Shown: positions 1 to 11,900 of the stretch, one piece after another
How the letters are laid out: every line of letters starts with the position of its first letter
Position numbering within the stretch: the stretch's first letter is position 1
NCBI RefSeq assembly: GCF_041734735.1
Contig: NC_134883.1
Coordinates: 21,997,247-22,061,246 of the forward strand
Direction: 5' to 3'
DNA length: 64,000 bases
Origin: Babylonia areolata
Lineage: Eukaryota > Mollusca > Gastropoda > Neogastropoda > Buccinidae
Position numbers and translations under genes: made by a program
The notes under the pieces: generated by a model
What the model was told of the DNA's origin: nothing
The model's input: only the letters and a program-made list of their open reading frames with translations
Databases searched by the model: none

Positions 1-190
1 ATGTGTGTGTCACAGTGTGTGAATGCGCGCGCGCGCGTGTGTGTGAGCCACACAGAGAGAGAGAGACAGAGGGAACCGCCCAAGCGTACGTGCGTTAAGT
101 GCGACCCGTGTCCGTGCACATTCAAGTGTGGGGGGGGGGGGGGGGTGGTCAGTGTGTTCATGTGGGTGTTGTGTGTGCATGCGTTTGTCA
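1..190. repeat. Simple-sequence block (GT/GC/GA and poly-G)
   Basis: Alternating GT and GC runs, a GAGA run near 54-70 and a G tract at about 130-146. No gene is supported here. Confidence 0.8.
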
Positions 191-1469
191 GGCAACCTCC
201 GATCGTCTTGAATAAAGCTTTTTTCCCCCATATAATCCAGTCGTATCAAAAGCTGTCATTTATCAAGATTTATTATTCACATTTGCTGTCTTGTACTAGT
301 CTGCAGTCTTTCCTGAACCGGCTGAAAATATCTCAAATGTTTATGTAGATGCAATACTTTTTGAGTTTCAGTCATTTTAGTAACGCTACCATCAAAACTG
401 CGGGATTGGACATGCAGAAAATAAGCATTTTCCTCAGAATTTATGACACTGCATGACATTCAGACAATAACATTAACAGCCAACTAAAAAAAAAAAAAAA
501 ATCAAAAAAAAATCTGAGTTCTTCTGCGTACTATTTAGATCATATATGAAGAGTTTTTGCTATGACAATGCATTAGTGGCAATTCTACACGGGTTCCAAA
601 ATGCCATTTAGTGTGAGACTGGCTAAATCGCGGAATTTTTGAAAATTCAGTCACTGCTCGTCGATCTTCCCAGTCTCTAAAATTAATTGCTCCCTTTATT
701 CTTACTCAATCGTCTGACAAAAGTTCATCACTGCAGTTTTCTTCAGATCTCGCGTAGCAGACGATACTGAAAACAATAAAGTATTAAATACTTATAAACA
801 ATTTGTCCGGCAGTTCAGATTCCGCGTAAAAAAAAAAGATATGAAATATAAAAGAAGGAAGAAAAAACAAACCAAAAAAAACTACAACGGCATATATCTA
901 AACTGATTATTCTCTATGTTAATGGAACGAATGTTCAGTCTGATGCATGTAAATTACTATAGTTTGAATATGCATAGGTATACTGGTAAAAATATATATG
1001 AATCCAATTTTCGATCTGCTGGGAAACTGAAACGAACTACAAGGAATTTAGAACTATCATGATATAAAGATATCGACTCATGATGCCATGATCGAGTGTA
1101 GCCGGAATAAATAAATGAAAAAAAAAAAAAAAAATAAAAGATCGCCGGACTTGCTTTGGTGTCACTTTTATCAGCAGAAAGAAACGACAATAACAACAGC
1201 AACAAACAACCATTAATGATTGGTTCAGCCTCAATTGAGACTATGCAAGTATAATTATTTCGAGCCCCTCTAACCTTTCAACCACTCCAACCCCTTTTAT
1301 ATTAAATTTTCGGCATTCACTGTCCGCAATAGGAAACGTGGGAAAATAAAACCTCACGTTAGATTACTAAAAGAGTGCTGCAAATAATTATATGTTTTGC
1401 ACTGAAATGATCTCATGGATGCATTATTTGAAAAAAGAAAAGAAAAAAAAGAAGAAAAGATTGCCAAGT
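191..1469. other. AT-rich non-coding stretch
   Basis: Poly-A tracts occur at about 486-510 and 1118-1135. No exon, repeat family or RNA gene was recognised. The SLMAP leader exon could lie here or further left. Confidence 0.5.
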
Positions 1470-2420
1470 GATCACAAGCCAGCCTCATGAAAGAGATGCC
1501 GAAGCTGTACCAGCAAGTGGACCGTCCAACACGTGACAAGACCCTCGACCACTGTTACACCTCATCAAGAAGGCGTACCACTCGATCCACCAGTCCGATC
1601 ACAGCATGATCTATTTGGTGCCGGTCTACAAACAAAAACTAAAAGCCGATAAAACAGTCGTGAAAAATGTCAAACAATGTTCGGCCCCCGCCTTAGAGAC
1701 CTTGCAGGACTGTTTTGAATGTACGGACTGGAATGTTTTTAATGACTCTGCCGGGGACTGACTTACATGAATATACCGACACCGTGTGTAATTATATTTC
1801 TTTCTGTGAAAGTGTGTGCATTCCAACAAAAAATACCAAAATATTTTCAAACGACAAAATTTGGTGTAACGGGTCTGTAAGGCAAAAACTAAAGGAAAAA
1901 GAGAGAGCTTTTCACCCGGCGGCGAAACTGATCATAGAATAGTTCACAATATGGGAAAAAGAACTTGTGTTGAAAAATGCATTAAGAAGGCAAAGTTTTT
2001 ATGTAGGAAAAAAATTAGAAGGAAATTTGTCTGCAAACAACTCTAGGAATGTGTGGACCAGACTGCAGAACATCACTGATTACAAAATGACCCACCAGAC
2101 AGTCGACAGCACTGACAGAACTCTTCCAGACAAACTCAACATTTTTATTTATTTTTTTTTTTTAACAACTCCAGATTTGACAAACCATTGTCTACTTCTG
2201 ACGTGCTTGCACCCAAAAAAGCAAATTCAATCAGCCTGGACGAATTACATCCTGGCAGCTCAGTTTTGGGATTTTCGAGATGCCGCCCCTCAGGTCACGG
2301 TACAGAAGCCAGTATAAGGACGGAAACCAATCGCTTCGGCAATAGCTTTTCCCCCAAAGCAGTCGATACCCTGTCTCTGGAACAAATCCAGTATGATTAA
2401 ATAGAATTGTGCAATCAACA
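1470..2420 (+). mobile_element. Decayed CR1/Rex-like LINE fragment (endonuclease end to RT start)
   Basis: Pieces in different frames read as the segment between the endonuclease and reverse transcriptase of a CR1/Rex-type LINE: DKTLDHCYT near 1530-1555, YISFCESVCIP near 1793-1827, KIWCNGSVRQKLKEKERAF near 1855-1912 and NNSRNVWTRLQNITDYKM near 2035-2090. A typical member reads K-W-N-G-V-R there. Frames break several times and no catalytic RT motif is present, so the copy is dead. The right limit is uncertain; the last 250 bp match nothing I know. Confidence 0.6.
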
Positions 2421-2518
2421 ACCATCTTCCTGAAGATCTAGTCATCAGTCAGCACCGGTGAGCCTCCCCATCCACATCCGAGTCTGTGTAATACGCGGCT
2501 CAGTCAGTTCTCAGTGTT

Positions 2519-2523
<5 letters not shown>

Positions 2524-2558
<35 letters not shown>

Positions 2559-2602
2559 CGTGCGTGCGGGCGGGCGGGCGGGCGCGCGCGCGCGTGCACA
2601 AG
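2524..2602. repeat. (GT)n(GCGT)n(GCGG)n microsatellite
   Basis: About 16 GT units, then GCGT, GCGG and GC runs. The GC-rich end is strikingly unlike its AT-rich surroundings and alternates purine and pyrimidine. Confidence 0.9.
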
Positions 2603-4790
2603 TTTTTGAATTGATAGTCACCGGCACTGATGCATATATCTTGATTTCCACTGTATCTCAATGTGTTTGTGTATGATTTTCGATTTATGTTTGTACCTTT
2701 TTATGTACTACCCCACCCCCATCCCTCCAATATTCCTTGTGACCCCGGTACACTTGGTAATAAAGACATTCTAGTCTATTCTATTTTCAGTTGTGCTGAG
2801 AATAAAACACTTCTTAAAATTTCACATACTGGCAATACATGCATTCTTAAGAGAAAACGTGAATACAACATTATATTAGTAGCAAATGAATTTAAAATGA
2901 AATTCAGTTTGCAGTTGCGTTACACATTACACAGGTATAAAGGGAAACAAATTGTCATATATGTATAATTTGAAGTCAGTTTTGAAACAGTTGTTGTTTT
3001 TTGCATTTGTGGTCTGGAGCTTTTTTTTGCCATCATTACATGATACAGCGCAACAAGATACTCTCCAAATGTTTTATTCAGACTATGTTGATGACTTCTA
3101 GAAATATCAACGTACATAATTATGATGAAAATATTTTTTTAAAAATCATCTTCGTTTGGCGGTGAAAAACTTACGGTATGAAATGATTCAATTCTCATTG
3201 ATTGCAACGTTATGCCCAACAAATTGACTTGTTGGAGATTATAGTGCAGAAGACTGAAGAAATGGTTGTCTCCTGAGAAGTGGGGTTGAATGTTGGGGGT
3301 TACAAAGAATGGTAAGTAGGATACTTTGCCAACATTTTTGATTTGATCAGTTCTTCAACTCTGATGTTTTTGTAGTTTAATGAATAAGTCGTAAGATAAC
3401 TTGAAGAAGCAACTGCAACGTTGAATGTTTGCATGACGGAACTGTCTGTGTTTGTGTTCGGAACACTTACACTGGAGCTGATGGAGGATTCAGGGGAGAA
3501 CGAAAGTATTTTTGGAACTGTTATTTTTAGAATGCCCCTGCTGGCTGCCACAGAAACTGTTCGTGTGCGCACATCTAGGTTAACTGTCAGTTTGAGCAAC
3601 ACTGCACTAGACTCGATCGTCCTGAAATGCTGATGTTTTTTCCTCGTTGCTCGACCCCTCTAGGCTGGTGTCAGGCATCAGCATCAGACCTGATAAGTGC
3701 TCTGATGTACCTACACGGATTGTGGACTTCTGATTGTTCAAGTACTGTTAGGTTCCTACATCAACATTCGTATATATATGATTCATGAATGATGCAGAAG
3801 AATATTATTTGAAAGCAGAGAACACCGAAACAAAGATTTATTTACTATTGTATTAGATCTAGTATTGTTTTACTTCAGAGTTTTATGAAAAGGAATAAGG
3901 ATAATGAATTTGTGACTCATCTTACATCCATGGCGATGGAGCAGTTGTGAGACCAGTAAAAGTGCTAAATATGTTTCTTAGATATTACAGCCTAAATTCT
4001 CATTGATAGTATTCATAGTTTTAAAAGCTCTGCACATGGAGCTATGGGAATTTATTAAACTTGTAGCTTGAGTCACAGACTGATGAATAAATTAAGCAAT
4101 GAGGTAATCTTGTCAGCCTGATGATTGAAGTGTTTGACACTGTTTAGTAGACCTTTAAGTTAAAAGTAAGTGATTCTGGGTTCTTATTAACTCTTGACAT
4201 TTGACAGCAAAGGCAAAGAATTTTCTATGTAATGGTCTACTTCTTACCATGCATAAATACACAGTATAACATTAGATCCTGTTCAGAGTTTTGCAATAAC
4301 TTACTGGTGTTGAAATATGATTGAGAGAAATCATTATTAAGTGATCGGTATTCAATTATCTCTGCTGTACAAATGTAAAAATCCAAAGTCTTCCTGAACT
4401 TGTTGAAGGTACCAGAAATGATTAATAGTTGAAATAGTATTAGTAACAAAATATAATCAATGAATATGAATAAGTGATGAAATACAAATAAATATCTTCA
4501 ATAAAAAAAGAAAAAAGAAATAATGCCTTGTAAAGAATTACTACTATTACATAATAATGGTTGGGGGTCTAACTAGTAGATTTTTAGAGGACGGAAGGGA
4601 TGTCAAAAAGTTTAGACAGAGCACTGGATCAAATTTCTGAATAGCATAACATAATAGTGAAGGAAAACAATGGCACATAACTCCTGTCAATGTAACTCAC
4701 AAAGATTTTTTTTAATTACAAAGATACTTTACAAGTTTATCAACATTCATAACAAAAAAGTTTTTTTCTTTGCTATTTTTCATACTTTCC
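2603..4790. other. Non-coding upstream stretch
   Basis: No repeat family, exon or RNA gene was recognised. The open frames here are short and lack coding character. Confidence 0.5.
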
Positions 4791-4794
4791 GTGT

Positions 4795-4797
4795 GTA

Positions 4798-4829
<32 letters not shown>

Positions 4830-4911
4830 TATGTGCATGTGTGTGTGAGTATGTGCATGTGTGTGTGTGTGTCTGTCTGTATGTGTGTTTCAAATGTGGA
4901 ATGATTATATA

Positions 4912-4956
<45 letters not shown>
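4795..4956. repeat. (GT)n/(GA)n microsatellite cluster
   Basis: GT and GA runs alternate, with a (GA)n of about 13 units at its right end. Apparent HTHT or SLSLS peptides over it are artefacts. Confidence 0.9.
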
Positions 4957-4961
<5 letters not shown>

Positions 4962-5234
4962 TGCTTGTATGCACAGACATCGAAATGTGTGAAAGAATAC
5001 AATTTATTCAGTTCAAAATACTACTACTGTGTTACTGTTGGCCTTTTGAAACAGCTTTTTAGAAATAAGTCAAAGCTGAAACAATGGTGGAAGTAAAAGC
5101 AAAAAGGTTTTCTTTCATGGATTTTCATGACTTTACCTTGTTCATTAAAAAGAAGTTTTGCGATTTTAAGTTGAAAAAAAGAAAAGAAAATCCCCAGACT
5201 TATCACTGAGGGAGGTGTGGAGGGGAAACAGGGA

Positions 5235-5700
5235 TATGTCACTTCGTCATCATAATAATAATGATAATAATAGTAATTGGACATTTATCAGTGTTTTCCT
5301 TATTGCACAAAGCGCTTTACAATCCACACACATACGAAACACACTCAGTCCTCAACTCACAATCATGCACAATAAACATATATGTGCAACATACTCATTC
5401 ATACAATACAGACATACATACAAATATACATACATACAACATATATACATATATATCTACAGACATACATACATACATACATGTATACATGCATGCATTC
5501 ATCCATGCATCCATACATATATACATTTGACACACACACAATACAGCATTACAAATATACCTATACAATCAACTAGCTACTTTCATGATTGAGAGAGGGT
5601 CTAGAGGAAATGCTGCTGGAAGAGGAAAGTCTTGAGGTTAGATTTAAAGGAAGGCATCGAATCAGTTTTGTCTGTTTAAGGATTTGTAAATTTGTGATTA
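5235..5700. repeat. Dispersed repeat with ATA-rich head and internal (CATA)n
   Basis: ATAATAATGATAATAATA is followed by a segment with AAAGCGCTTTACAATC, a motif typical of invertebrate non-LTR retroelement tails. A (CATA)n expansion at about 5404-5530 follows, then CTGCTGGAAGAGGAAAGTCT. The 34290-34710 repeat has a similar AAAGCG(T/C)TTTC motif and plan. It ends just before SLMAP exon 1. Confidence 0.5.
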
Positions 5701-5747
5701 GTTACTCATTACTTTATATATATATGATTTCTTTTTCCTGGTGTGCA

Positions 5748-5778
5748 GGTGGAAGAGGAGGAAAGCCTGCGTCCCAAC
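5748..5778 (+). other. SLMAP: 5' UTR part of SLMAP exon 1
   Basis: A pyrimidine-rich tract ending in GTGCAG at 5742-5747 is a good acceptor, so the start-codon exon is not the first exon and a non-coding leader exon must lie upstream. The 31 nt before the ATG hold no in-frame stop, so an upstream exon could extend the N-terminus. The family start argues against this. The context is CCCAAC-ATG. Confidence 0.7.
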
Positions 5779-5967
5779 ATGTGTGCGCTGGCTGTCCTGT
5801 CATGCCGACCTAACTCGCATCCATTCCAAGAGCGGCATGTTTCATTGCACGAACCAGTCAAAATCGGCAGATCCGTTGCTCGGGCCCGACCTTTGGAAAG
5901 CAATGGTGTTTTTGACTGTAAAGTGCTCTCTCGCCATCATGCTATACTGTGGTATGAAGCTGACAAG
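5779..5967 (+). CDS. SLMAP: SLMAP coding exon 1 (FHA domain, first half)
   Basis: Residues 1-63. It starts [20 protein letters not shown] and carries IGRS and LSRHHAILW, the first strands and phospho-binding loop of the FHA domain. The donor is AAG|GTATGT, phase 0. Confidence 0.95.
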
Positions 5968-8900
5968 GTATGTTGGATTGTTGCTTTTGTGATTTTTTTG
6001 GAAAAATGGTTAATGCTAAGGTGTCTGATAACCATAACTGGAAGTGTATTAATTTTTGTTTGTTTCGGCTCTAAAAGAAAGAAAAAAAGAGCATTGATGA
6101 TTTAAGTTGTCATTATTGGTAAATACTGACAGTACTCTTAAATGGAGGGAGAGGGGGTGGGGAATAGTTCTGTGTGATTACTGATTTAAGACAAAGCCGT
6201 TGCATGCTGACTTTGATGTCTGTGTTAGATATGTAAAAAACAACAACCGAAAACAAACCCAAACAACCATGCTGTTTGATGAGATAGTAGTGGTGGATAA
6301 ATTGTTGTCTTCCTTGTCAGTTCTACATACAAGACACAAAGAGTAGCAATGGAACATTCATCAACAATCAGCGTCTTTGCAAGAGTGGAGAAGAAAGTCC
6401 TGTACGAGAAATCTTCTCTGGTGATCTGATTCAACTGGGTGTTGAAGTGGTTGAGAATAACCGTCGTGGTGAAAAAAGTAAGTCCACAGTTTTGAAATTA
6501 AATCTTCATTATCTTTCATTCACTTCAGTATCATTATGGCTATGTAAATGCTGCATGTGAATATGTGCATGAGTGAGGGAGAGAGAGAGTGTGTGCGTGT
6601 GGTAATGTGTGTGTTTGTGCAAATGTGTGTGTTTCTTTGGAGTATATATATATATATATATAGGTATGTATACAGGGAAGAAGAAGACAAAGTTGACTGC
6701 AGGATTCTTCAGAACAAAGAACAAAAAACTTAAGTTTATAGAAATCTTTTTGGTGGTAGATGAATCCTCTTGGAGTGAGGCACGACGTTTCGAACCATTG
6801 GCCCGTTGTCAGGTGATGAAAAGAGGACATTGTGGATAGAAAAGCCTATGTGAGAATTGGGTGATGACATACAGTTAGTTAATTTCATATCTTCATTACA
6901 GATTGTTAATTCCTCTCTTCATTATCTTTCACTCTCCTCAGTATCACTGTGTGAATTATGTGCTGCATGTGAATATGTGTATGAGTGAGAGAGTGAGTGT
7001 GTGTGTTTCTGTGTGTCACTGTGTGTGTGCCCAGACGCATGCTTGTGTGTTTGTTATTCCTGTGCCATCAAAACCACTTTTTATGATATAATTGCTAATA
7101 CTAGTATTGTAGTAATAGTCAACTTTTAATTTAAATATTTGATTTCTTTCTGTGTAGATTTTAGGTGTACAATACATTTTACAAGTTCATGATGTACTGA
7201 ATATTTATCACATGATAAAACATAAAACGGGGAACAAATTCAGAGTCTTTGTGAGTGGTCTTGCTTTGAAAGTATGCTATTTCTTATTTTATTTGTATTG
7301 ATTTTTGGTTTTTCAGAGGCAGGAAAAATTTCATACAAATTTGATTGCAGATTAATTGTGCATTTTCTGAAATTCTGCTGTTGTGTTTTCAGTTACTCAT
7401 GGATGTATCATTGCAACAATTACCCTCTATCACCCTGATGGAAGGGAAGCAAAACCACTGTGAGTTTGATATATTGCTCCAAAGTATTTGTGTGAGTGTG
7501 TGTGTGTGATGGGGGTATTTATGTGTACATTTGTGTGAATGTGTGTGTGACTGCGAACTTGTGTAACACATATATGAAGATATTTTAATCACTGGATCAG
7601 TTATTTGAAATGATTAGTCAACATAATTTTATTTTAATTAATGCTGGTATAGAGACTATGTGCACTGGGATTATTATTTAGTTTTGATCAGTTTGTCTAA
7701 TAACTCCAGAGACAAATTTAAAAACAGTAACAAAAGCCGAGCAAGAAAAATCCTGCCGATTGGATTGGATATGACAATAACTTTTAAAAGCAATCTGATC
7801 AGTTTTTACCAGTGTCCCCTTTTTACATAATTAACATGCAAATTCTTACAGAGTGAATCCTCATTTTAGTAGCTTAATGCACAAATACGTTTGCAGGAAG
7901 TATGTAGAAATTGAAGATTCCTTCATCCCAATTACATTCAGTTATAGTAGACTTTTTTCTGCAGCATTTGATTGGCTCTGGTGGCAGAATGGTTTATATG
8001 CTTAACTGTTAATATAGTGTGCGTGAGAGTGTTGGTTCGATTTCCACTCTGGCCCTTTCTCCCAGGTTTGACTGGAAAATCAAACTGAGCATCTAGTCAT
8101 TCAGACATGATGATAAACCAAAGGCCCATGTGCAGCATGCACTTGGTGAACTGAAAAATAACCCATGGCAACAAGAGTGTTGTCTTCTGGTGAAATTCTG
8201 CAGTAGAAATCCACTATGATAGGTACACAAATATAATATGCATGCACTCAAGGCCTGACAAGCGTGTTGGGTTATGCTGCTGTTGGGCATCTGCTTAGCA
8301 GATAATTATGGTGCAACATGTATGGATTTATCCGAATCCAGTGATGCCTCCTTGACAAACAAACTGAAACTGGCTCTCAATGGTCTAAGTGTAGGTCAAA
8401 GGTTTGCTTAACTCTTTCGCCACCAAGTTTCTGTATAGAATACACTCTCCAGAGGCAAATATTTTAGACTTGACACTCTTGGTCACACAATTCAGTTTGT
8501 GTCAAAGAACACAGTGGACTTGTTCACTTTAAACTCAGTTAAGAGGGGAAGTTAGCCAATTTCCTATTGGGCAGAGAAGTTAGATGCATCTGTCAAACTT
8601 TGTTGCAATGTGAAAACAGTCCATTTAACATGACACCTCGATGTTGACTTTGTCGTCTTTTGCCGCAAAAGAGATAATGCAGATGACATGTTCTAAGGTA
8701 TGCTTTAACACCTTGAAACTGACACTGAAACTGAATGGAAGATTTGCTGTAGGTGCACTTGCATGTCATTAAAAGTGCCATAATTTTCATTGTTTTATTG
8801 ATTATTGTTTCTGCTTTTCCTGTTAGCCCTTTCCTGGATGCCCCCAACCAGCCTGGCATAAAGATTGAGACTCAAGACCTCTACCTCCTTGCACAGTACT

Positions 8901-11900
8901 TACAGGTGAGACTTGATATGCAATTTATTTTTTAAAGATTTAAAGAAACTTGGTAAAATTATTCAATGGTCATAGTATTTTTTTAAAACAAACTAGTGTA
9001 CTTGCAGCATTATGTATATTTTTCACAATAGTCATGATATTTTTCATTTGTTGTTTTCGTTCCTGATGATCGCTTTGGTGTGTGACTTAGATAGTCTTAG
9101 CTTCAGCCAAAAGCAGCCTGCCAACAGTCATTAACCCCTTGCCTGCCGAACAGTTTAATAACATTGTCATTTGTGTGTGCCGAACGATAACTGAGGGTTG
9201 CCACCTAAGTGCAAAGAAACATGCACTACTTTCTCAAATACAAAGGTCACCTTGAAATTTTGCATGATGTTTGCTCATATTCTGCTTTTATAGATGATAA
9301 AGTTGTTCCAGTTCTTTAGTATAACTGTTGTTATTGTTGTTTTAGATCGGAGTCAAATAAAATTGCCATGAAATCAAGTGGCTATTATTTCTCAGCATCA
9401 CAATTAATTCCAAGATTTCCAGTCAAATTTGTTTTCTTTGTGTGCCTGTGGCCCAGGATTACAAAAACAGCTTGTTGAAAAAGAAACTTGGCCACCCAGC
9501 TGTGTGTTGGCACCCAGCCAACAGATACCACCCCCTTTCTCTACCTCACCAGCTGGTGGCGAGCCTGACTGACCACCACTCTTCTCATCCCCCTTCCCTT
9601 TCTAGCAACACATGCAGAGTGACAGGGCTTTTGCTGCCAACTGATTCACACTCAGTAATTCACTGTCACTTTACTTCTGGCCTGTGCAGACACAGGCTGA
9701 TCTGTCTGGGGCACAAAACTTACATCACTGTTACATTCACTCATGTGTCACGAAGTGGGTTGTGACTGTTATTATCATAATCCAAATCTGCACCTGAATC
9801 ATCACTCTTACCACTACACAGGCTTTCTTCCCTGCTGTCTGTATCTTAAGTGTTTTCTGAGCCACTTCTAAGGCTGGAAACCGTTGATAAATGAGCAGAG
9901 ATAGATCTTTGGTAGACAACACCATTTTGACTGTGTATGCAAGTGACTTCGGAATTTCCTACTGCCTATGTCATACAGTGCAGACTGCACTCTTCAGTCT
10001 TCAAACATTCAAGAAGACAGGGAGAAACAAAGTAGGTCGTTTGACTTTAAATATCAACGGTGAATTGCTGATGAAAATGGATGTGAGAGATATGTTCTGC
10101 AGGCATACAACAGTGCAATAAAAGGGACTAAGTCTCGGATCCCAAGGCAGGCAATGAGTTAAGATTCTGAACTGAATTGAAGTTTGTGTGTTTGTGTTCG
10201 TATGTGTGCGTGCACAACATGTGTGTGCGATTGTGTCGGAAAGGTGTGTGTGTGTGTTTATTCATATTTGTGTGTATATTTGTTAGTGCTTTAGTGTGTG
10301 CAAGTATGTGTGTGTGTGAACATGCGTACATATTTAGCCAATATTATTTAAGCATATCTTACTGTGCATGTGCATGATTTGGAGGGACTGAGCTGCAGAG
10401 AGAACTGAGCCAACAAGACACATTTTCAGTAGTAAAAACAGGCCTCAGAGTCTGTAAAGTAATGACCTATTGTGATATGTGGTATTCACACTAGGCCTCA
10501 CAGTGTACAGTAATAACCTACTGAGGTATGTGGTATTTCAGACTAGGCCTCACAGAGTGTAAAGTAATGACTACTGTGGTATGTAGTATTCAGACTAGGC
10601 TTCACAGAGTGTAAAGTTGTAATGACCTACTGTGGTGTGTATTATTCAGACTAGGCCCCACAGAGTGTAAAGTAATGACCTACTGTGGTATGTAGTATTC
10701 AGGCTAAGCTTCATAGAGTGTAAAAGTAATGATCGACTGTGGTATGTAGTATTCAGGCTAAGCTTCACAGAGTGTATATACCTGTGGTATATAGTATTCA
10801 GAATAGGCCCCACAGACTGTAATTTGTGTAAAGTAATGACATGCAGTTGTATGTAGTATTCAGACAGGCCTCTCAGATTGTAAAGTAAAGACCTACTGTG
10901 GTATATGGTATTTGGACAAGGGTCATAATGTGTACTGTGTGTATTGCCACAGGAGGCTCTTCACAGGGAGAAGATGTTGGAACAGAAACTGAGCAGCCTG
11001 CAGCAGTTGGTCCTCACCACTCAGGAAGCAGCAGAAGGAGGCTGGCAGGTCAGTGTTTTCTTTCGTGCTCTTTGTGAGTGGGAATTTGGATTTTGTTAGG
11101 AAAAAATGGTAGCCAGGCACTATTTCTATGAGCCTATGGTTATTTATATTGAAATATGTCAGGATTACTACTTAAAGAAGAGATAACTTGTCACTAAAAT
11201 ATTTGGACTTTTCCCAGGTATGTATTAAGTTTGCGACAAAAACACTGGTAGCTTTACTTTGAGGAATCTTTCTGGATTCTATTGATTGCTAGAAACCCCA
11301 TGTACGTTATGTGTAGTCCTTTATTTGAACTGTTTGGTTGGGTTACTGGCTGTTTTTTGACTTGCTTGACACATGCTTAGCAAAGTGGCAACACACAGTT
11401 CAAGCTTTGTGATCAAGGTGCACCAAATCAACCAAAATTGCTTTCTTTAATTGATGCTCAGAAAGAATTGAAGCATCAGCTTGAAGAAGAAGACAGTGAT
11501 GAACTTTTATCAGACAGTTCAGTAGAGAATAAAGGGAGCAATGAAAGGACTGGTAAGATTGATGAGCAGTGACTGACATTGTACAGAGCAGACTCTGACC
11601 ATAAGACTGACAGTGATACAACCAAAATAGCAGCAGTACACAGTGCAAGCCACATTCTTGGCACTGAGCCAGTGCAGGGGATGTGTAGAGGTAGAGACAG
11701 GATGAGAGGACTAAGCATAACTGGACAAAGTGTACTGGATCAGAGGAGGGGGTGGAGGCTGAGGGGGCGTGGCCTTGCTGTGTTTGAGGGGATCAATGTA
11801 GGGACAACAAATAACACGCAGCATGTTATTCCCGACTTCACTGGGTGATAGTGGACTAAAAAAAGGCCCACACAACACAGACTGCATTGACTTTTTTCTC

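Noticed and set aside
1715-2317. Two short host genes from open frames at 1715-1942 and 1967-2317
   Set aside because: Their peptides are consecutive pieces of one decayed LINE.
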